A DNA stretch of 60,575 nt from CAVRUD01 sp963849635 (GTDB taxonomy: Bacteria; Chloroflexota; Chloroflexia; Thermomicrobiales; UBA6265), in contig CAWKIA010000026.1 in assembly GCA_963849635.1 (NCBI GenBank), forward strand, positions 1 to 60,575. Reading direction: 5' to 3'. Below are positions 27,504-37,670 of this stretch, in pieces. Under the pieces are notes generated by a model. It worked only from the letters and a program-made list of their open reading frames with translations. It did no database searches and was not told the DNA's origin. The first letter of the stretch is position 1. Each line of letters starts with the position of its first letter. Made by a program: the position numbers and the translations under genes.

Positions 27504-30180
27504 CTAACCGTCGCCTGGTTCCGGGTCCCCAGCTTGGGCGTACGCCCGCGCCTCAGTGATCGCATCGTCGAGCGACAGGTCCCTACCAGCCTGCATAGGC
27601 GGCCAGATACGGTTCCGCGCCAAGGATGGCCTCCGCCACCTTCTTCGACTCCTCTAGGTCACCCTGCTCCCTCGTCTCGAGCGTGGCGCCAATGGCTTCG
27701 CAGAGCGCTGTCGCGACCCCTGCCAGACGGGCAGCATAGAAGGCGTCTCCAGTGGCCATCGCCAGACCCGCCAGACCCGCAAAGCTGTAGGCGAGACCCT
27801 CGCGGTCCCCAATAGCGTCCTGGAGCCGTATCGCCTCCTGGTAATGCGGTAAAGCAGCCCTCAAGTCACCGCGAGTTCGCTCAGCCTCGCCGAGGTTGTT
27901 CAACCCGGTTGCTATGGCGTACGTGTCACCCGCTTCGCGAGACAGTACGATCGACTGGCTTATCAGTGTCACCGCTCGGTCGATATCACCCCGAGCCCGA
28001 GCCAGCAAACCAAGATTCCCTATCGTTGTCATCCTGATCCAAAGCCTGCGCTCACTATCCTCCTCCATGGCGAGGGCGATAGCTTCTTCGAGGAGCCTTT
28101 CGGCCCGCTCGTATTCACCTTCGAGTGACACGATTACCCCAAGTTCCGAGAGAGTCAGCGCAGTGCCATATCGATCCCCGAGCGAGCGCGCCAGTGCGAG
28201 GCTCTCTTCGAAAAAGACCGTCGCCTCCGACCACCCCACCAGCGTCGCAGTGAAGACGCCGGCGCCCTCGAGGACGCGGACACGGCTCACGGAAGGAGTG
28301 GGGTCCGCACTAAGCGCACGCAGCACCCAAGCCTGACCCTCGCTCAGGTGGCCACGCATTCGCCAGAACCGGTGCAGTGCAGCCGCGAGCCGCAGCGCGA
28401 CCTCGGGTTGATGCACCAAGGACCACTCGAGGGCACCACGGAGGTTGTCGTGCTCTGCCTCCAGGTCCCGGATAACACGATCCTGTCCACCGCTAAAGAG
28501 CCCAGGTTCCGCCTCCTCCGCCAGCGCGAGGAAGAACGCCGCATGGCGTCCACGGACCTCACCGGCTTCGTTCTGTTGCTCGAGTTGTTCGAGCCCGTAC
28601 TCCCGGATCGTCTCGAGAATCCCCAAGCGGGCCACGTCCTCTCGCCCGTCGATCTCTCGTAGCAGCGAGTGTTCGACCAGCCGCTCAAGTCTCTCGAGGA
28701 GATCGAGCCCCAGATCGTCCCCTGCCGCCACGGCTTCGATTGCGTCAACCGTCGCGCCCCCGGAGAAGACCGCCAGGCGCCGGAAGAGCGCTTGCTCCGG
28801 CTCGTCCAGCAGCTCGTGGCTCCAGGCGATCGCCCCCCGGAGCGTCCGCTGCCGTTCGGGCAGGTCCCGCGCACCGCCCGCGAGCCATGGCAACCGACTC
28901 TGGAGGCGGGGGAGCATGACCTGTGGCGGCAGCATCCGTACACGTGCGGCCGCCAACTCGATCGCCAATGGCAGCCCGTCCAAGCGATGCACGATTTCGA
29001 CGATCGCCGGCGTGTTCTCAACCGTGAGGGCGAAGTCGCCCTTCACCGCCTGCGCGCGCTCGACAAAGAGCCGGGCCGCATCGTATTGGAGGACGTCCTC
29101 GGCTGACGGTAGCGGCATACGGGGTGGCAGTTCCAGCGGTGGGACGGCAACCACTCGCTCTGCCCGCAGACGCAACGGCACCCGGCTCGTCGCGAGCACG
29201 GTCAGCCCCCGCGTGGCCGCCAGCAGCCGCCCGATGTCGGGCGCACCCTCCGGCAGCAACTGCTCCAGGTTGTCCAGGACCAGCAGGAGCTTTTTCCCAG
29301 CGAGGGAATCGCGCATGAGACTCAAGAGGCCCGTACCACCGGTCTCACGGATACCGAGTACCTCGGCAATCGCGTTGAGGACCAAGGCGGGATCGGTCAG
29401 CGGGGCAAGATCGACGAACCAGGATCCATCGAGGAATGTGTCGACGACCAACCCCGCCGACTGGACCGCGAGGCGGGTCTTTCCCGTCCCGCCCGGGCCG
29501 GTCAGCGTGAGAAGGGGGGTGCCATCCCTCCGGAGGAGGTCCGCGATGTGTCGCACGTCCGCCTCGCGCCCCAGGAAGGGTGTTGGCTGGCGCGGTAGAT
29601 TGTTCGGGCGAGAATCGAGCGTGGCGAGGGCGGGAAAGTCACGCTTGAGATGTGGATGGCGCAGCTGGTAGATGTGCTCCGGCTGGTGCAGGTCCTTGAG
29701 GCGGTACGCGCCGAGATCGTCGAGCACGGAGCCGGTCGGGAGGTGGTCACGGCTCAGCTCCGCGGTGTCAGCCGACAGCAGTACCTGACCCCCGTGCCCG
29801 GTCGCCAGCAGGCGCCCGAGCCGGTTGAGGACCGGGGATCGGTAGTCGCCGTCGGGATCGGGATCTACGGCCCCCGTGTGCAGCGCCATACGGACGCGCA
29901 GCGGTTCCGGCAACGTCCACGCCTCTGCCTGGAGCGCCAACTGGGCTTCCAGGGCGGCGGCCACGGCCTCCGGGGCGGTTGGGAAGGCGGCCTGGAGCGC
30001 ATCCCCGATGGTCTTGTAGACGACGCCACGGTGACTCGTGATCGCGCCGCGCAGGATCGCGTCGTGGCGGGCGTATGCCGCCGGCATCTCCTCCGAGAAC
30101 CGTTCCCAGAGGGAGGTGCTGCCCTCGACATCGGTGAAGAGGAACGCCACCGTCCCCCGCGGCCAATCTGCCGTCCTCAT
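27504..30180 (-). CDS. Class III cyclase fused to STAND ATPase and TPR-like region
   Basis: About 890 residues. The N-terminal class III nucleotidyl cyclase (1-175) keeps its key residues: metal-binding Asp17 (FTDVEGSTS), Lys56 and Asp60 (YKTIGDALQ), and Asn119 and Arg123 (LNRLGRLL). An NB-ARC/STAND ATPase follows, with its P-loop GPGGTGKT at 228-235, Walker B LLVLDNLEQLL and ATSRVPLRL. A helical TPR-like region then contains NLGEAERTRGDL. There is no DNA-binding domain. The present frame stops at 27583. One extra base near 27586 would restore a longer tail (GRDLSLDDAITEARAY) to 27504. It probably senses a signal and makes cyclic nucleotide, which could feed the Crp-type regulator nearby. The ATG at 30180 was chosen because it opens the cyclase domain. 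Confidence 0.87.
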
Positions 30181-30312
30181 ATCCGTCGGACCCCCGTGAC
30201 GGACAGGCCGATCACCGATCGCTACGCCGCGTTCGATGCCGGGTCGCTTCTTCAACTGGTGTACGTCGGAATCGTAGCGCATCGGTCACGACGGGCACCA
30301 TCCACCGCGGTC

Positions 30313-30330
30313 CTGTGTCGCAGAACACAG
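30313..30330. promoter_or_regulatory. Crp-like binding site 2 in a divergent promoter region
   Basis: CTGTGT-CGCAGA-ACACAG contains TGTGT-N6-ACACA, identical in half-sites and spacing to site 1. It lies between the divergent cyclase gene (start 30180) and small secreted-protein gene (start 30440), at about 134 and 110 bases from their starts. Confidence 0.6.
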
Positions 30331-30439
30331 CGCGAATGTGCTTGTCGCGAGCGCCAAGCGGACCGTGGCGCCCTATCGTGTGGACATGACGAAGCGGCAG
30401 GGTGCCGCGCCCCGAAGGCCAAGGACGAAGGAGCCATCG

Positions 30440-30823
30440 ATGAACGCAACAACCACCGTCGCCGCTCATGCCATCCGCGTCGCCCGAATCTCCCTGCTCG
30501 CGGTCGGGTTCGCTGCCGCCGTTGCTGGCTCGGTTGCCCCAGCCGCCGCGGACTCCCTGCACGCTCCGTCGCCCGACAATCGGAGCGCGATCGAGGGCAA
30601 GATCGGCCGCCCGGACTTCAGCCTGGCCCAACTCGATCCGTCCGTCGGAACCGAGTTCGACGTCTCCGATCGTCTGCCGAACGAGCTGCCGCGCCTCCGC
30701 CTCGATGCGTTCCGCCTCGCCGATGGGTTCGGGATCGAAATCCGCTCCGACCTCGTGGGTTCCTGCGTCGGGCTCTGCACCGGCCTGCCGGGCGTCGATG
30801 GCGACGCCCGCGGTGGGTGGTAG
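30440..30823 (+). CDS. Small secreted protein of unknown function
   Basis: 127 residues with a Sec signal peptide (about residues 10-37, ISLLAVGFAAAVAGSVAPAAA). This leaves a mature protein of roughly 90 residues that is rich in Asp, Leu and Arg and has one Cys pair (GSCVGLCTG) near the end. The ribosome site is GAAGGAG before the ATG. I recognise no family. It is divergent from the cyclase-STAND gene and shares its upstream region, including Crp-like site 2. It is therefore a candidate member of the same regulated group as the repeat protein. Confidence 0.65.
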   Translation: MNATTTVAAHAIRVARISLLAVGFAAAVAGSVAPAAADSLHAPSPDNRSAIEGKIGRPDFSLAQLDPSVGTEFDVSDRLPNELPRLRLDAFRLADGFGIEIRSDLVGSCVGLCTGLPGVDGDARGGW

Positions 30824-31176
30824 CTCGTCCGCGCTCGGTCGATTCGTTCTGGACCTAACCGGAAGAGTTCCACGAATGGACGAGCTGCTTCGACTCCTCA
30901 ATGTCCTCTCCTGCCTCGACGATCTGGTCATCCACGCTAATTTCTTTGTCACGAGGCTTGTCAGCGGCGCGCTCGGAGGGCTGTCGTAGGGAACGCAACC
31001 AATATCGCGCACAGGGCGAGCCCATTCGAAGCCCTGAGCCGCTACTCAGCATCGCCTCCGCCACGACCGCCCGGTGAGCCAAGGGGATCGCAGTATCCTG
31101 CTCTCCGCGAGGACTCCGGGCGGGGAATGAGGATGCGGGTACGTCTTAGGGGGTCACTCGGAACGCAAACCGCAGG
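30824..31176. other. Non-coding gap, nothing recognised
   Basis: 353 bases lie between the convergent ends of the small secreted protein and the baeRF-like gene. No convincing ORF, hairpin or repeat was seen. Confidence 0.5.
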
Positions 31177-32475
31177 TCAGTTCGCCGTTTGCTGGTCGTC
31201 GGCGAGGGCGAAGCGGAGGATGGCGGCGACGCCGCCGAGGTCGTCCAGCATCGTCGCGGCCTTTGAGCGGGGCATCTGGCCGTCGGCGTGGGCGTCGGGG
31301 ATGTCTGCTTCCTCTTCGGCGGTGACGGGTACGGCGCTGCGGACCGTCTCGACCGCCGCCGAGGATTGGACCGCGAGACGGACCAACTCATCCGGCATCG
31401 ACACCGGGATCATGTTCTCCGGTTTGCCGCCGGCGGGGTGCTCGCTGTGGGGCATGCCGGTGCCGTAGACCGGGAAGGTGTAGTCGGCCCAGCCGAGCGC
31501 GTTGAAGTCGTCGGTCATGACCAACGTTTCGACCTGGCCGGATTGGAGGGCGGTCAGGGTGTCGTCGAGTCCCATGACGCCGGGGCCACCCGACTTGGCG
31601 AGGTCGCGTGCCTGCTGCACCGCGGCCGCTTCGCGCTCGCGCTCGTAGGCGAGGACGACCGGCAGCGCCCGCTCGATCGCCTCTTCCGGCGTGTCGCGGA
31701 TCTCGCCGTGGACCGTGCCGATGCGTTTCTCCCACAGCGCCCGCGGGAACTCGCGCTCGATCACCGGCACGACGACCTCGTCGCCGACGACGACGAAGCC
31801 GTCGAGGTTGCCCCGGTCGAGCGCGATCCGCAGTTTGTCGGCGACGGCACGGACGAAGACTTCGATCTGATCCTCGGCGCGGTTTTGGAAGGTGATGTCC
31901 TTGCCGCTAGTCGTTCCGTCCTCGCGGGTCATATCGGTCGAGTCGATATCGAGGGTGGCAGCGGGCCGTCCCTGGCGGACCACGAAGATGTTGGCCTCGC
32001 GCTGGTCGAGCTGGACGACGCCGAAGCTGGGGGCGTCGTTGAGGGCGCGGACGAGGGTCCGCAGGGCGGGCGTCGGCCCGTGGCTCAGTTCGGTGGGTAC
32101 GCGGACGCCGAGCGGGAACGTCTCGAAGGTGCCGTTGGCCTTGCAGGCGACGACCATGATGCCCTGGGCCTCGTTCGGGGCTTCGTTCTCCAGGTACGCT
32201 GTCACCCGCTGGATGTCGGCCTCCAGGCTCTCGCGCGACGGCGTGTGTGGCTCGTGGTGGGCCAGGAACGGCTCGATCGCGTCGATGTAGACGCGCATGC
32301 CGTCGCGCCGCCCAGGGGAATAGGAGTTTGGCTGCCAGTCGATGTAGGCGGTAAGGTACGGCGCCTCAATCGAGGGCGGCATGTTGGCCAGTCGCTCGAT
32401 GATGCCGGGCAGGTTCTCCGCCAGCGCGGTCTCGTGGCGGGTGGCGGTGGTTTGCGTGCGGTCAGTGGCGGGCAT
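31177..32475 (-). CDS. baeRF/Vms1-like peptidyl-tRNA hydrolase-fold protein
   Basis: 432 residues resembling the bacterial eRF1-like (baeRF) group related to the Vms1/ANKZF1 release-factor fold. Supporting segments are YLTAYIDWQPNS near the N-terminus, the strand VVQLDQREANIFVVRQG, the helix RIALDRGNLDGFVVVGDE, and the C-terminal eL30-like part (LDDTLTALQSGQVETLVM) with a DDLGGVAAILRF ending. The family assignment is by pattern recognition. Members are proposed to act on stalled ribosomes or to be ribosome-associated under stress, but bacterial function is unproven. The gene is intact and appears monocistronic, with a decayed DoxX-like gene upstream on the same strand. Confidence 0.75.
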   Translation of the reverse strand: MPATDRTQTTATRHETALAENLPGIIERLANMPPSIEAPYLTAYIDWQPNSYSPGRRDGMRVYIDAIEPFLAHHEPHTPSRESLEADIQRVTAYLENEAPNEAQGIMVVACKANGTFETFPLGVRVPTELSHGPTPALRTLVRALNDAPSFGVVQLDQREANIFVVRQGRPAATLDIDSTDMTREDGTTSGKDITFQNRAEDQIEVFVRAVADKLRIALDRGNLDGFVVVGDEVVVPVIEREFPRALWEKRIGTVHGEIRDTPEEAIERALPVVLAYEREREAAAVQQARDLAKSGGPGVMGLDDTLTALQSGQVETLVMTDDFNALGWADYTFPVYGTGMPHSEHPAGGKPENMIPVSMPDELVRLAVQSSAAVETVRSAVPVTAEEEADIPDAHADGQMPRSKAATMLDDLGGVAAILRFALADDQQTAN

Positions 32476-32723
32476 TGGGACGTACTCCTTCTGGTCGGAG
32501 ATCGGTCACAAGGCGTGCGCCTCGCTCCTGGATATCTCCCCAATACTTCGGCAAGGAACGTGCCGCCATCAGAGCAAATGGCTCAATGCTGCCATGCCAC
32601 ATCATTATCCGAATGATCGACAGAACAGGGGCATCTCCCCGCGCCAGAGAACAATGACGGAAAGGCCCTGGCACAGATGCCAGCGTCTTCGCCGCGAATC
32701 GGGAGTTCTTGCCGGGAGCACGC

Positions 32724-33619
32724 TCAGCCAACGTTGCGCCGCTTGCTGGGTGGAGGACGAGGCGTAGTTCGGGCATTGATCGCGCCGACCGGAGCGATGG
32801 CCAGATCAAGTCTTACCCTGGTCTGGCGCAGGTTCGCCGCTCGCCGGCCGGTGTGGAGGAAGGCGACGATCCCCCAGCCGCCGATAACGAAGCCGAGCAT
32901 CGACACGATCGCCGCCGGGTCGTGGATGGAGCCGGCAGGCGAAACTCCTTTATGTAGCCAATGGAGTAGACGCCGACGACGCTGGCCGCGAGGGAGAGGG
33001 GAATGCTCAACGCCCGCACCAGGAAGCTGCGGAACCGGACGCGGCCGCTGGCGTTCGATGGCTGGGAGTTGCGCCACCTGGCCTGGCGCCGGACCGCGAT
33101 CCAGCCGTGGACGCCCATGATCGTCCCGGCACTGCAGACGAGATGCAGCGCCTGGATGACGATGTAGAACGGGCTTGGGTCGGTGGCGCCGGCCGGCAGG
33201 GCCGCAGTCGTCAGGGTGCCGGTCAAGATCCCCATGCCCGCCATGAGCTGGCCGATGAGGACGATTCAGGCGAGCGTCGCGGCGCGGGGTAGGAAGTAGC
33301 CGGTGGTGATGTCCCGGTAAAACGGGAAGGGCAACTGGTTGTTGGCGAGGTGGCTGTCGAGGAACTCGGTCACGGTGCCGTCCCCGATCCAGTTGGGATC
33401 GGTGGCCCTCTCGGCGAAGGCCCGGATCCAGTCGATGCCTATGAAGGCCCGCAGGGGCACGAGGTAGATTCCGTCTTTGGCCGCCTAGTGGCGGATGGCG
33501 GTCGTGGCCCGGCGAACCAGGCGGACGGGAGCGTTGAACGGGGAGAACCGGGAAGAGCGCCTGCTCCGCCGGTCAACCCGGGGCGCCGGACCTGTTGGCC
33601 AGCTCCGGTTAGCATGCAT
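32724..33619 (-). pseudogene. DoxX/DoxD-like membrane protein, decayed
   Basis: An ORF can be followed from the ATG at 33619 through APVRLVRRATTAIRH, a TAG at 33485-33487, and AAKDGIYLVPLRAFIGIDW with PNWIGDGTVTEFL. It continues through PFPFYRDITTGYFLPRAATLA, a TGA at 33266-33268, and IVLIGQLMAGMGILTGTL onward in the same frame. A frameshift near 32945 leads to AIVSMLGFVIGGWGIVAF. The hydrophobic segments and overall order fit the DoxX/thiosulfate-quinone-oxidoreductase small-subunit type. Both internal stops sit where Trp (TGG) would be natural, each one G-to-A change away. Unlike most broken genes in this window it carries substitutions, so it is likely a true pseudogene. Confidence 0.65.
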
Positions 33620-33997
33620 CGGACCATCCCCACCGCGACGACGGTATCACCATGCCCGGCGCCCCGTCTCGCACTCACGGCTCAGAGTAAAACCCTGTAT
33701 CCGAAGGGAGATCGCGGTACTTCGTCCCCTACCCGACCGGTCTCTTCGATCGTAAAGAATGGCCAGGGGAGGCACAAGGGTACCTGGGTCCTGGAGCGTT
33801 ATAGACCGGTTCCGAGCGTACCCGGACTGAGCAGGCTGACCGGGCCGACCCGATCGGCTGCACCGAGACGGGAAGAGATCAGATCGATGAAGTCGGGCGC
33901 GGCAGGGCAATACCTGGGGATAGACACGTCGGTCTGCCCCGACAAATGGGGGCGCGATGTCTGGTGCTTACGGGGGTCAGGCGAGGGCACTGGTCTA
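33620..33997. other. Non-coding gap, nothing recognised
   Basis: About 380 bases lie between the decayed DoxX-like gene and the end of the ABC exporter gene. No recognisable ORF, repeat or strong hairpin was seen. Confidence 0.45.
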
Positions 33998-35881
33998 TTA
34001 GCGGGCCGCAACCGGCATCCCCGGCTGCTCGAACTGAGTGCGGTAGAGCTCTTCGTAGCGGCCGCCGGCGGCGAGGAGGTCGGCGTGGGTGCCGCGTTCG
34101 ACGATGCGGCCGTTCTCCAGGACCAGGATGAGGTCGGCGGCGCGGACGGTGGAGAGGCGGTGGGCGATCACGATCGAGGTCCTGCCCGCGAGGGCTTCGG
34201 TCAGGGCGGCCTGGACGGCCGCTTCGGATGTGGAATCGAGGTGGGCGGTGGCCTCGTCGAGGATCACGACCCGTGGGCGAGCCAGGAGGAGACGGGCGAT
34301 TGTCAGGCGCTGGCGTTCGCCGCCTGAGAGGCGGTAGCCGCGCTCGCCGACGACGGTGTCGAGGCCGTCGGGCAGGGAGGCGATCAGGTTGTCCAACCGG
34401 GCCCGGCGGAGGACGTCCCACATGTCTTCCTCGCTGGCCTCCGGCCGGGCGAAGGCAAGGTTGCTGCGGATCGACTCGTGGAAGAGGTGGCCGTCCTGGG
34501 TCACCATCCCCAACGCCGACCGGATCGAGTCGAACGAGAGGTCGCGCACATCGACATCGCCGAGCAGGACCGCGCCCTCGTCGACATCGTAGAGGCGGGG
34601 CATCAGCTGGGCGATGGTCGATTTGCCCGCGCCGGAGGAGCCGACCAGGGCGACGAGTTGACCCGGTTCGGCCCGGAACGAGATGTCGTGGAGCACTCCG
34701 ATGCCGCCACGGGTATCGAGCTTGGCAACCTCCTCCAACGAGGCCAGGGAGACCTTGTCCGCCGCCGGGTAGGCGAAGTGGACGTTCTTGAACTCGACCG
34801 AGAGGGGACCTTCCGGAAGCGGCTTCGGCTCCTCCGGCTCTGCCACGAGCGGCTTTAGATCGAGGACCTCGAAGACGCGCTCGAAGCTGACCAGCGCGCT
34901 GACGATCTCCAGGCGGGCGTTGGCGAGCGAGGTCAGGGGAGCGTAGAGCCGGGTCAGGAGGAGGGCAAGGGCGACGACGTCCCCGGCTTCGAGGTTCCCC
35001 TGGAGGGCCAGGTAGCCGCCGAGGCCGTAGACAAGGGCCAGGGCCAGGGCGGAGACCAGCATCAGGGCCGTGAAGAAGATCCACTGGGTCATCGCGATCC
35101 GCACACCGACATCGCGGACGCCCCGGGCGCGGTTGGCGAATTCCGCCGACTCGTAGGACGGACGGCCGAAGAGCTTGACCAGGGTCGCCCCCGGCGCGGA
35201 GAATCGCTCGGTCATCTGAGTGCTCATGGCGGCGTTGAGGTTGGAGGACTCGCGCTCCATTTCGGCCAGCTTCGGGCCGAGGCGCCGGGCGGGGATAACG
35301 AAGACGGGCAGGAGCACCAACGAGAGGGCGGTAATCTGCCAGGAGATCCCCACCATCACGATCAGGGTCAGGGCCAGGGTGACGACGTTGGTGACGACCC
35401 CGGAGAGGACATCGCTGAAGGCGCGCTGGGCGCCGATGACGTCGGTGTTGAGCCTGCTGACGAGGGCGCCGGTCCGGGTCCGGTTGAAGAAGGCGATCGG
35501 CATCTTCTGGACATGGTCGAAGACGGCCGAGCGCAGATCGAGGATGAGGGTCTCGCCGATGCTGGCCGAGAGCCAGCGAGCGGCGATGCTGACGCCCGCT
35601 TCAACCATGGCGATCGCCGCGATCACGGCCGCCAGGCCGATGACCACCCGGCTCGAATCCCCGTCCACGATCGCGTCCAGCACCCGCCCGGCCAGGACCG
35701 GCGTGGCGACCGCGAGGATGGCGGCCAGGACACTGAGGAGCATGAACCAGGCGATCGCGCGGCGGTGGGGTTGGGCGAACGCCGCGATCCGACGGAGGGT
35801 GGCCCGAGAGAAGGGGCGTTTCTCCTCCTGCGCGGTCATCGCGCTGTACATCGATGTCCACGCGGTCATTTCCATGCTCAT
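33998..35881 (-). CDS. ABC exporter half-transporter (fused permease and ATPase)
   Basis: 627 intact residues. An ABC_membrane domain of six helices (about 30-330) is fused to an ATPase (about 365-615). Walker A is VGSSGAGKST, the Q loop lies in MVTQDGHLF, the signature is LSGGERQRL, Walker B is RVVILDEATAHLD and the H loop is IVIAHRLSTV. It would homodimerise or pair to export lipids, peptides or drugs. It lies on the same strand as, and downstream of, an MFS exporter gene, separated from it by palindromic element C. The ATPase carries a short insertion (KVSLASLEEVAKLDTRGGIG) between the first strand and the Walker A region that is not standard. Confidence 0.94.
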   Translation of the reverse strand: MSMEMTAWTSMYSAMTAQEEKRPFSRATLRRIAAFAQPHRRAIAWFMLLSVLAAILAVATPVLAGRVLDAIVDGDSSRVVIGLAAVIAAIAMVEAGVSIAARWLSASIGETLILDLRSAVFDHVQKMPIAFFNRTRTGALVSRLNTDVIGAQRAFSDVLSGVVTNVVTLALTLIVMVGISWQITALSLVLLPVFVIPARRLGPKLAEMERESSNLNAAMSTQMTERFSAPGATLVKLFGRPSYESAEFANRARGVRDVGVRIAMTQWIFFTALMLVSALALALVYGLGGYLALQGNLEAGDVVALALLLTRLYAPLTSLANARLEIVSALVSFERVFEVLDLKPLVAEPEEPKPLPEGPLSVEFKNVHFAYPAADKVSLASLEEVAKLDTRGGIGVLHDISFRAEPGQLVALVGSSGAGKSTIAQLMPRLYDVDEGAVLLGDVDVRDLSFDSIRSALGMVTQDGHLFHESIRSNLAFARPEASEEDMWDVLRRARLDNLIASLPDGLDTVVGERGYRLSGGERQRLTIARLLLARPRVVILDEATAHLDSTSEAAVQAALTEALAGRTSIVIAHRLSTVRAADLILVLENGRIVERGTHADLLAAGGRYEELYRTQFEQPGMPVAAR

Positions 35882-35905
35882 GGGCGACTCCTAAACGAAA
35901 GGGGC

Positions 35906-36011
35906 ACGGCTGACGCCGTGAGGGGGACAAAGCTAATGCTTTGAGGGGGAGAGGGGGAGGGACGGAGAGGACGATCTTCTCTCCCCCTTTCCCCCTCACG
36001 GCGTCAGCCGT
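35906..36011. repeat. Palindromic element C with perfect 22-bp arms
   Basis: The arms at 35906-35927 and 35990-36011 are exact inverted repeats that begin ACGGCTGACGCCGTG and continue into AGGGGGA. Each arm also holds its own small palindrome (ACGGC...GCCGT). The centre is purine-rich on one side and pyrimidine-rich on the other. It fills the gap between the MFS gene and the ABC half-transporter gene. Confidence 0.85.
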
Positions 36012-36045
36012 GTCCCCCTCAGCGCGATAGTGCTGTCCCCCCCCT

Positions 36046-37632
36046 TTATGCGGCTTCCGCCAGCTCGGCCGGCTCCAGCTTATCGATCGGTTCGATGTTG
36101 GCTTCCTCGTCGTGCTGCGCGGGCTGGACGCGGCGGAGCATGATGATGGCGAGGACGGCGGCGGCGATCAGGACCGTGGCGCCGATGGCGGTGGAGATCT
36201 GCATTCCTTGCACGAAGGCCTCCCGGGAGGAGTCGAGCAGGGCCGTTCCGGCCGGCTCGGGCAGGGTAGCGGCGGCGGCGACCGCGCCGCCGAGGGTGTC
36301 ACGGGCGGCGGCGGCCGACTCGGGCGAGATTCCCGCAGGCATGGCGTCGGCGACGTCGCGGCGGTAGACGGCGGTGGCGATGCTGCCCAGGATGGCGATG
36401 CCCAGGGCGCCGCCGAACTCGGCGCCGGTCTCGGAGACGGCCGAGGCCGCTCCGGCGCGCTCCGGCGGGGCGGCTCCGACGATCAGGTCGGTGGTCAGCG
36501 TGAAGACCGGGGCTAAGCCGAGCGAGAACAACACCGAGCCGACGACGAGGATCGCGAGGCCGTTGCCGCTCTCGATTTGCGTGAGAACCAGGAAGCCGGC
36601 CGCGGCGATGGCCAGGCCTGCCCCGACGACGTGGGACGGGTGGACCCGCTTGACGATTATCGGCGAGAGCAGGCCGCCGGCGATAAACCCGGCCGACGAC
36701 GGCAGCGACCAGAAACCGGCCTGCAGCGGCGACAGCCCTTCGACGAGTTGCAGGTACTGGGCGGTGAACAGAAACGCGCCGAACGCGCCAAAGATGGCGA
36801 TGGTGTTGGTGGCCAGGGCGGCGGTGAATGACGGCACCTTGAAGAGGCGGACGTCGATCATCGGGTCACTGAGGCGGGTCTGACGGCGGACGAAGATGCC
36901 CCCAAGGGCGGCACCGGCAACGATCGATAGCGTGGCCAGGCCGTCAAAGCCGTGCTCCGCGATCCGCTTGAGGCCGTAGATCGCGCTCAGGACCGCGACC
37001 AGGGAGAGGGCGGCGCTGAGGATGTCGAGGCGGCCCGCATTCGGGTCACGGTACTCGGGAAGGAGCATCGGGCCGAGGACGAGCAGCAGGGCCATCACCG
37101 GCACGGCGATCAGGAAGACCGAGCCCCACCAGAAGTATTCGAGCAGGACGCCGCCGACCAGCGGGCCGATCGCCCCACCGACCGAGTAGCAGGTTATCCA
37201 AACGCCGATCGCGACCGTGCGCTGGCCGGGGTCGTAGAACATGTGGCGGATGAGCGAGAGCGTTGAAGGCGCCAGGGTCGCCCCGGCGATGCCGAGCAGG
37301 GCGCGGGTGACGATCAGCATCTCGGCGGAGGTCGAGAAGGCTGCCAGGACCGAGGTGATCCCGAACAGAGTCGCCCCGGCCAGCAACAGGCGGCGACGGC
37401 CGATGCGGTCGCCCAGGGTGCCCATCGTGATCAGCAGGCCGGCCACCATGAAGCCGTAGATGTCGATGATCCAGAGCAGTTGCGAGGATGACGGCTTGAG
37501 TTCGGCGCTCAGCTCTGGCACGGCCAGGTTGAGGACCGTCAGATCCATCGAGTAGAGCAGACACGGCAGGGCGAGGACGGAAAGCCCGATCCACTCTTTG
37601 CGCCCCGCCCGAATCGGAGTCTGCGCATCCAT
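36046..37632 (-). CDS. MFS drug exporter, DHA2 (14-helix) type
   Basis: 528 residues with about 14 hydrophobic segments. The DHA2 signatures are visible: LDLTVLN-type motif as SMDLTVLNLAVPEL (about 29-42), the loop 2-3 motif GTLGDRIGRRRLLL (about 76-89) and the motif-C-like GGAIGPLVGGVLL (about 156-168). It exports drugs or other small molecules by proton antiport. The start at 37632 was chosen over an upstream ATG inside repeat A. Located between the DrrAB-like operon and the ABC half-transporter on the same strand, it forms an efflux block with them. Confidence 0.93.
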   Translation of the reverse strand: MDAQTPIRAGRKEWIGLSVLALPCLLYSMDLTVLNLAVPELSAELKPSSSQLLWIIDIYGFMVAGLLITMGTLGDRIGRRRLLLAGATLFGITSVLAAFSTSAEMLIVTRALLGIAGATLAPSTLSLIRHMFYDPGQRTVAIGVWITCYSVGGAIGPLVGGVLLEYFWWGSVFLIAVPVMALLLVLGPMLLPEYRDPNAGRLDILSAALSLVAVLSAIYGLKRIAEHGFDGLATLSIVAGAALGGIFVRRQTRLSDPMIDVRLFKVPSFTAALATNTIAIFGAFGAFLFTAQYLQLVEGLSPLQAGFWSLPSSAGFIAGGLLSPIIVKRVHPSHVVGAGLAIAAAGFLVLTQIESGNGLAILVVGSVLFSLGLAPVFTLTTDLIVGAAPPERAGAASAVSETGAEFGGALGIAILGSIATAVYRRDVADAMPAGISPESAAAARDTLGGAVAAAATLPEPAGTALLDSSREAFVQGMQISTAIGATVLIAAAVLAIIMLRRVQPAQHDEEANIEPIDKLEPAELAEAA

Positions 37633-37670
37633 AGGTGCATTCCTTCGTAGCGAATGCCGCCGTGTTGTCG

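Noticed and set aside
28445..30858. Plus-strand frames of about 400 codons opposite the cyclase-STAND gene
   Set aside because: Ser/Arg-rich mirror translations. The minus-strand gene has clear catalytic motifs throughout.
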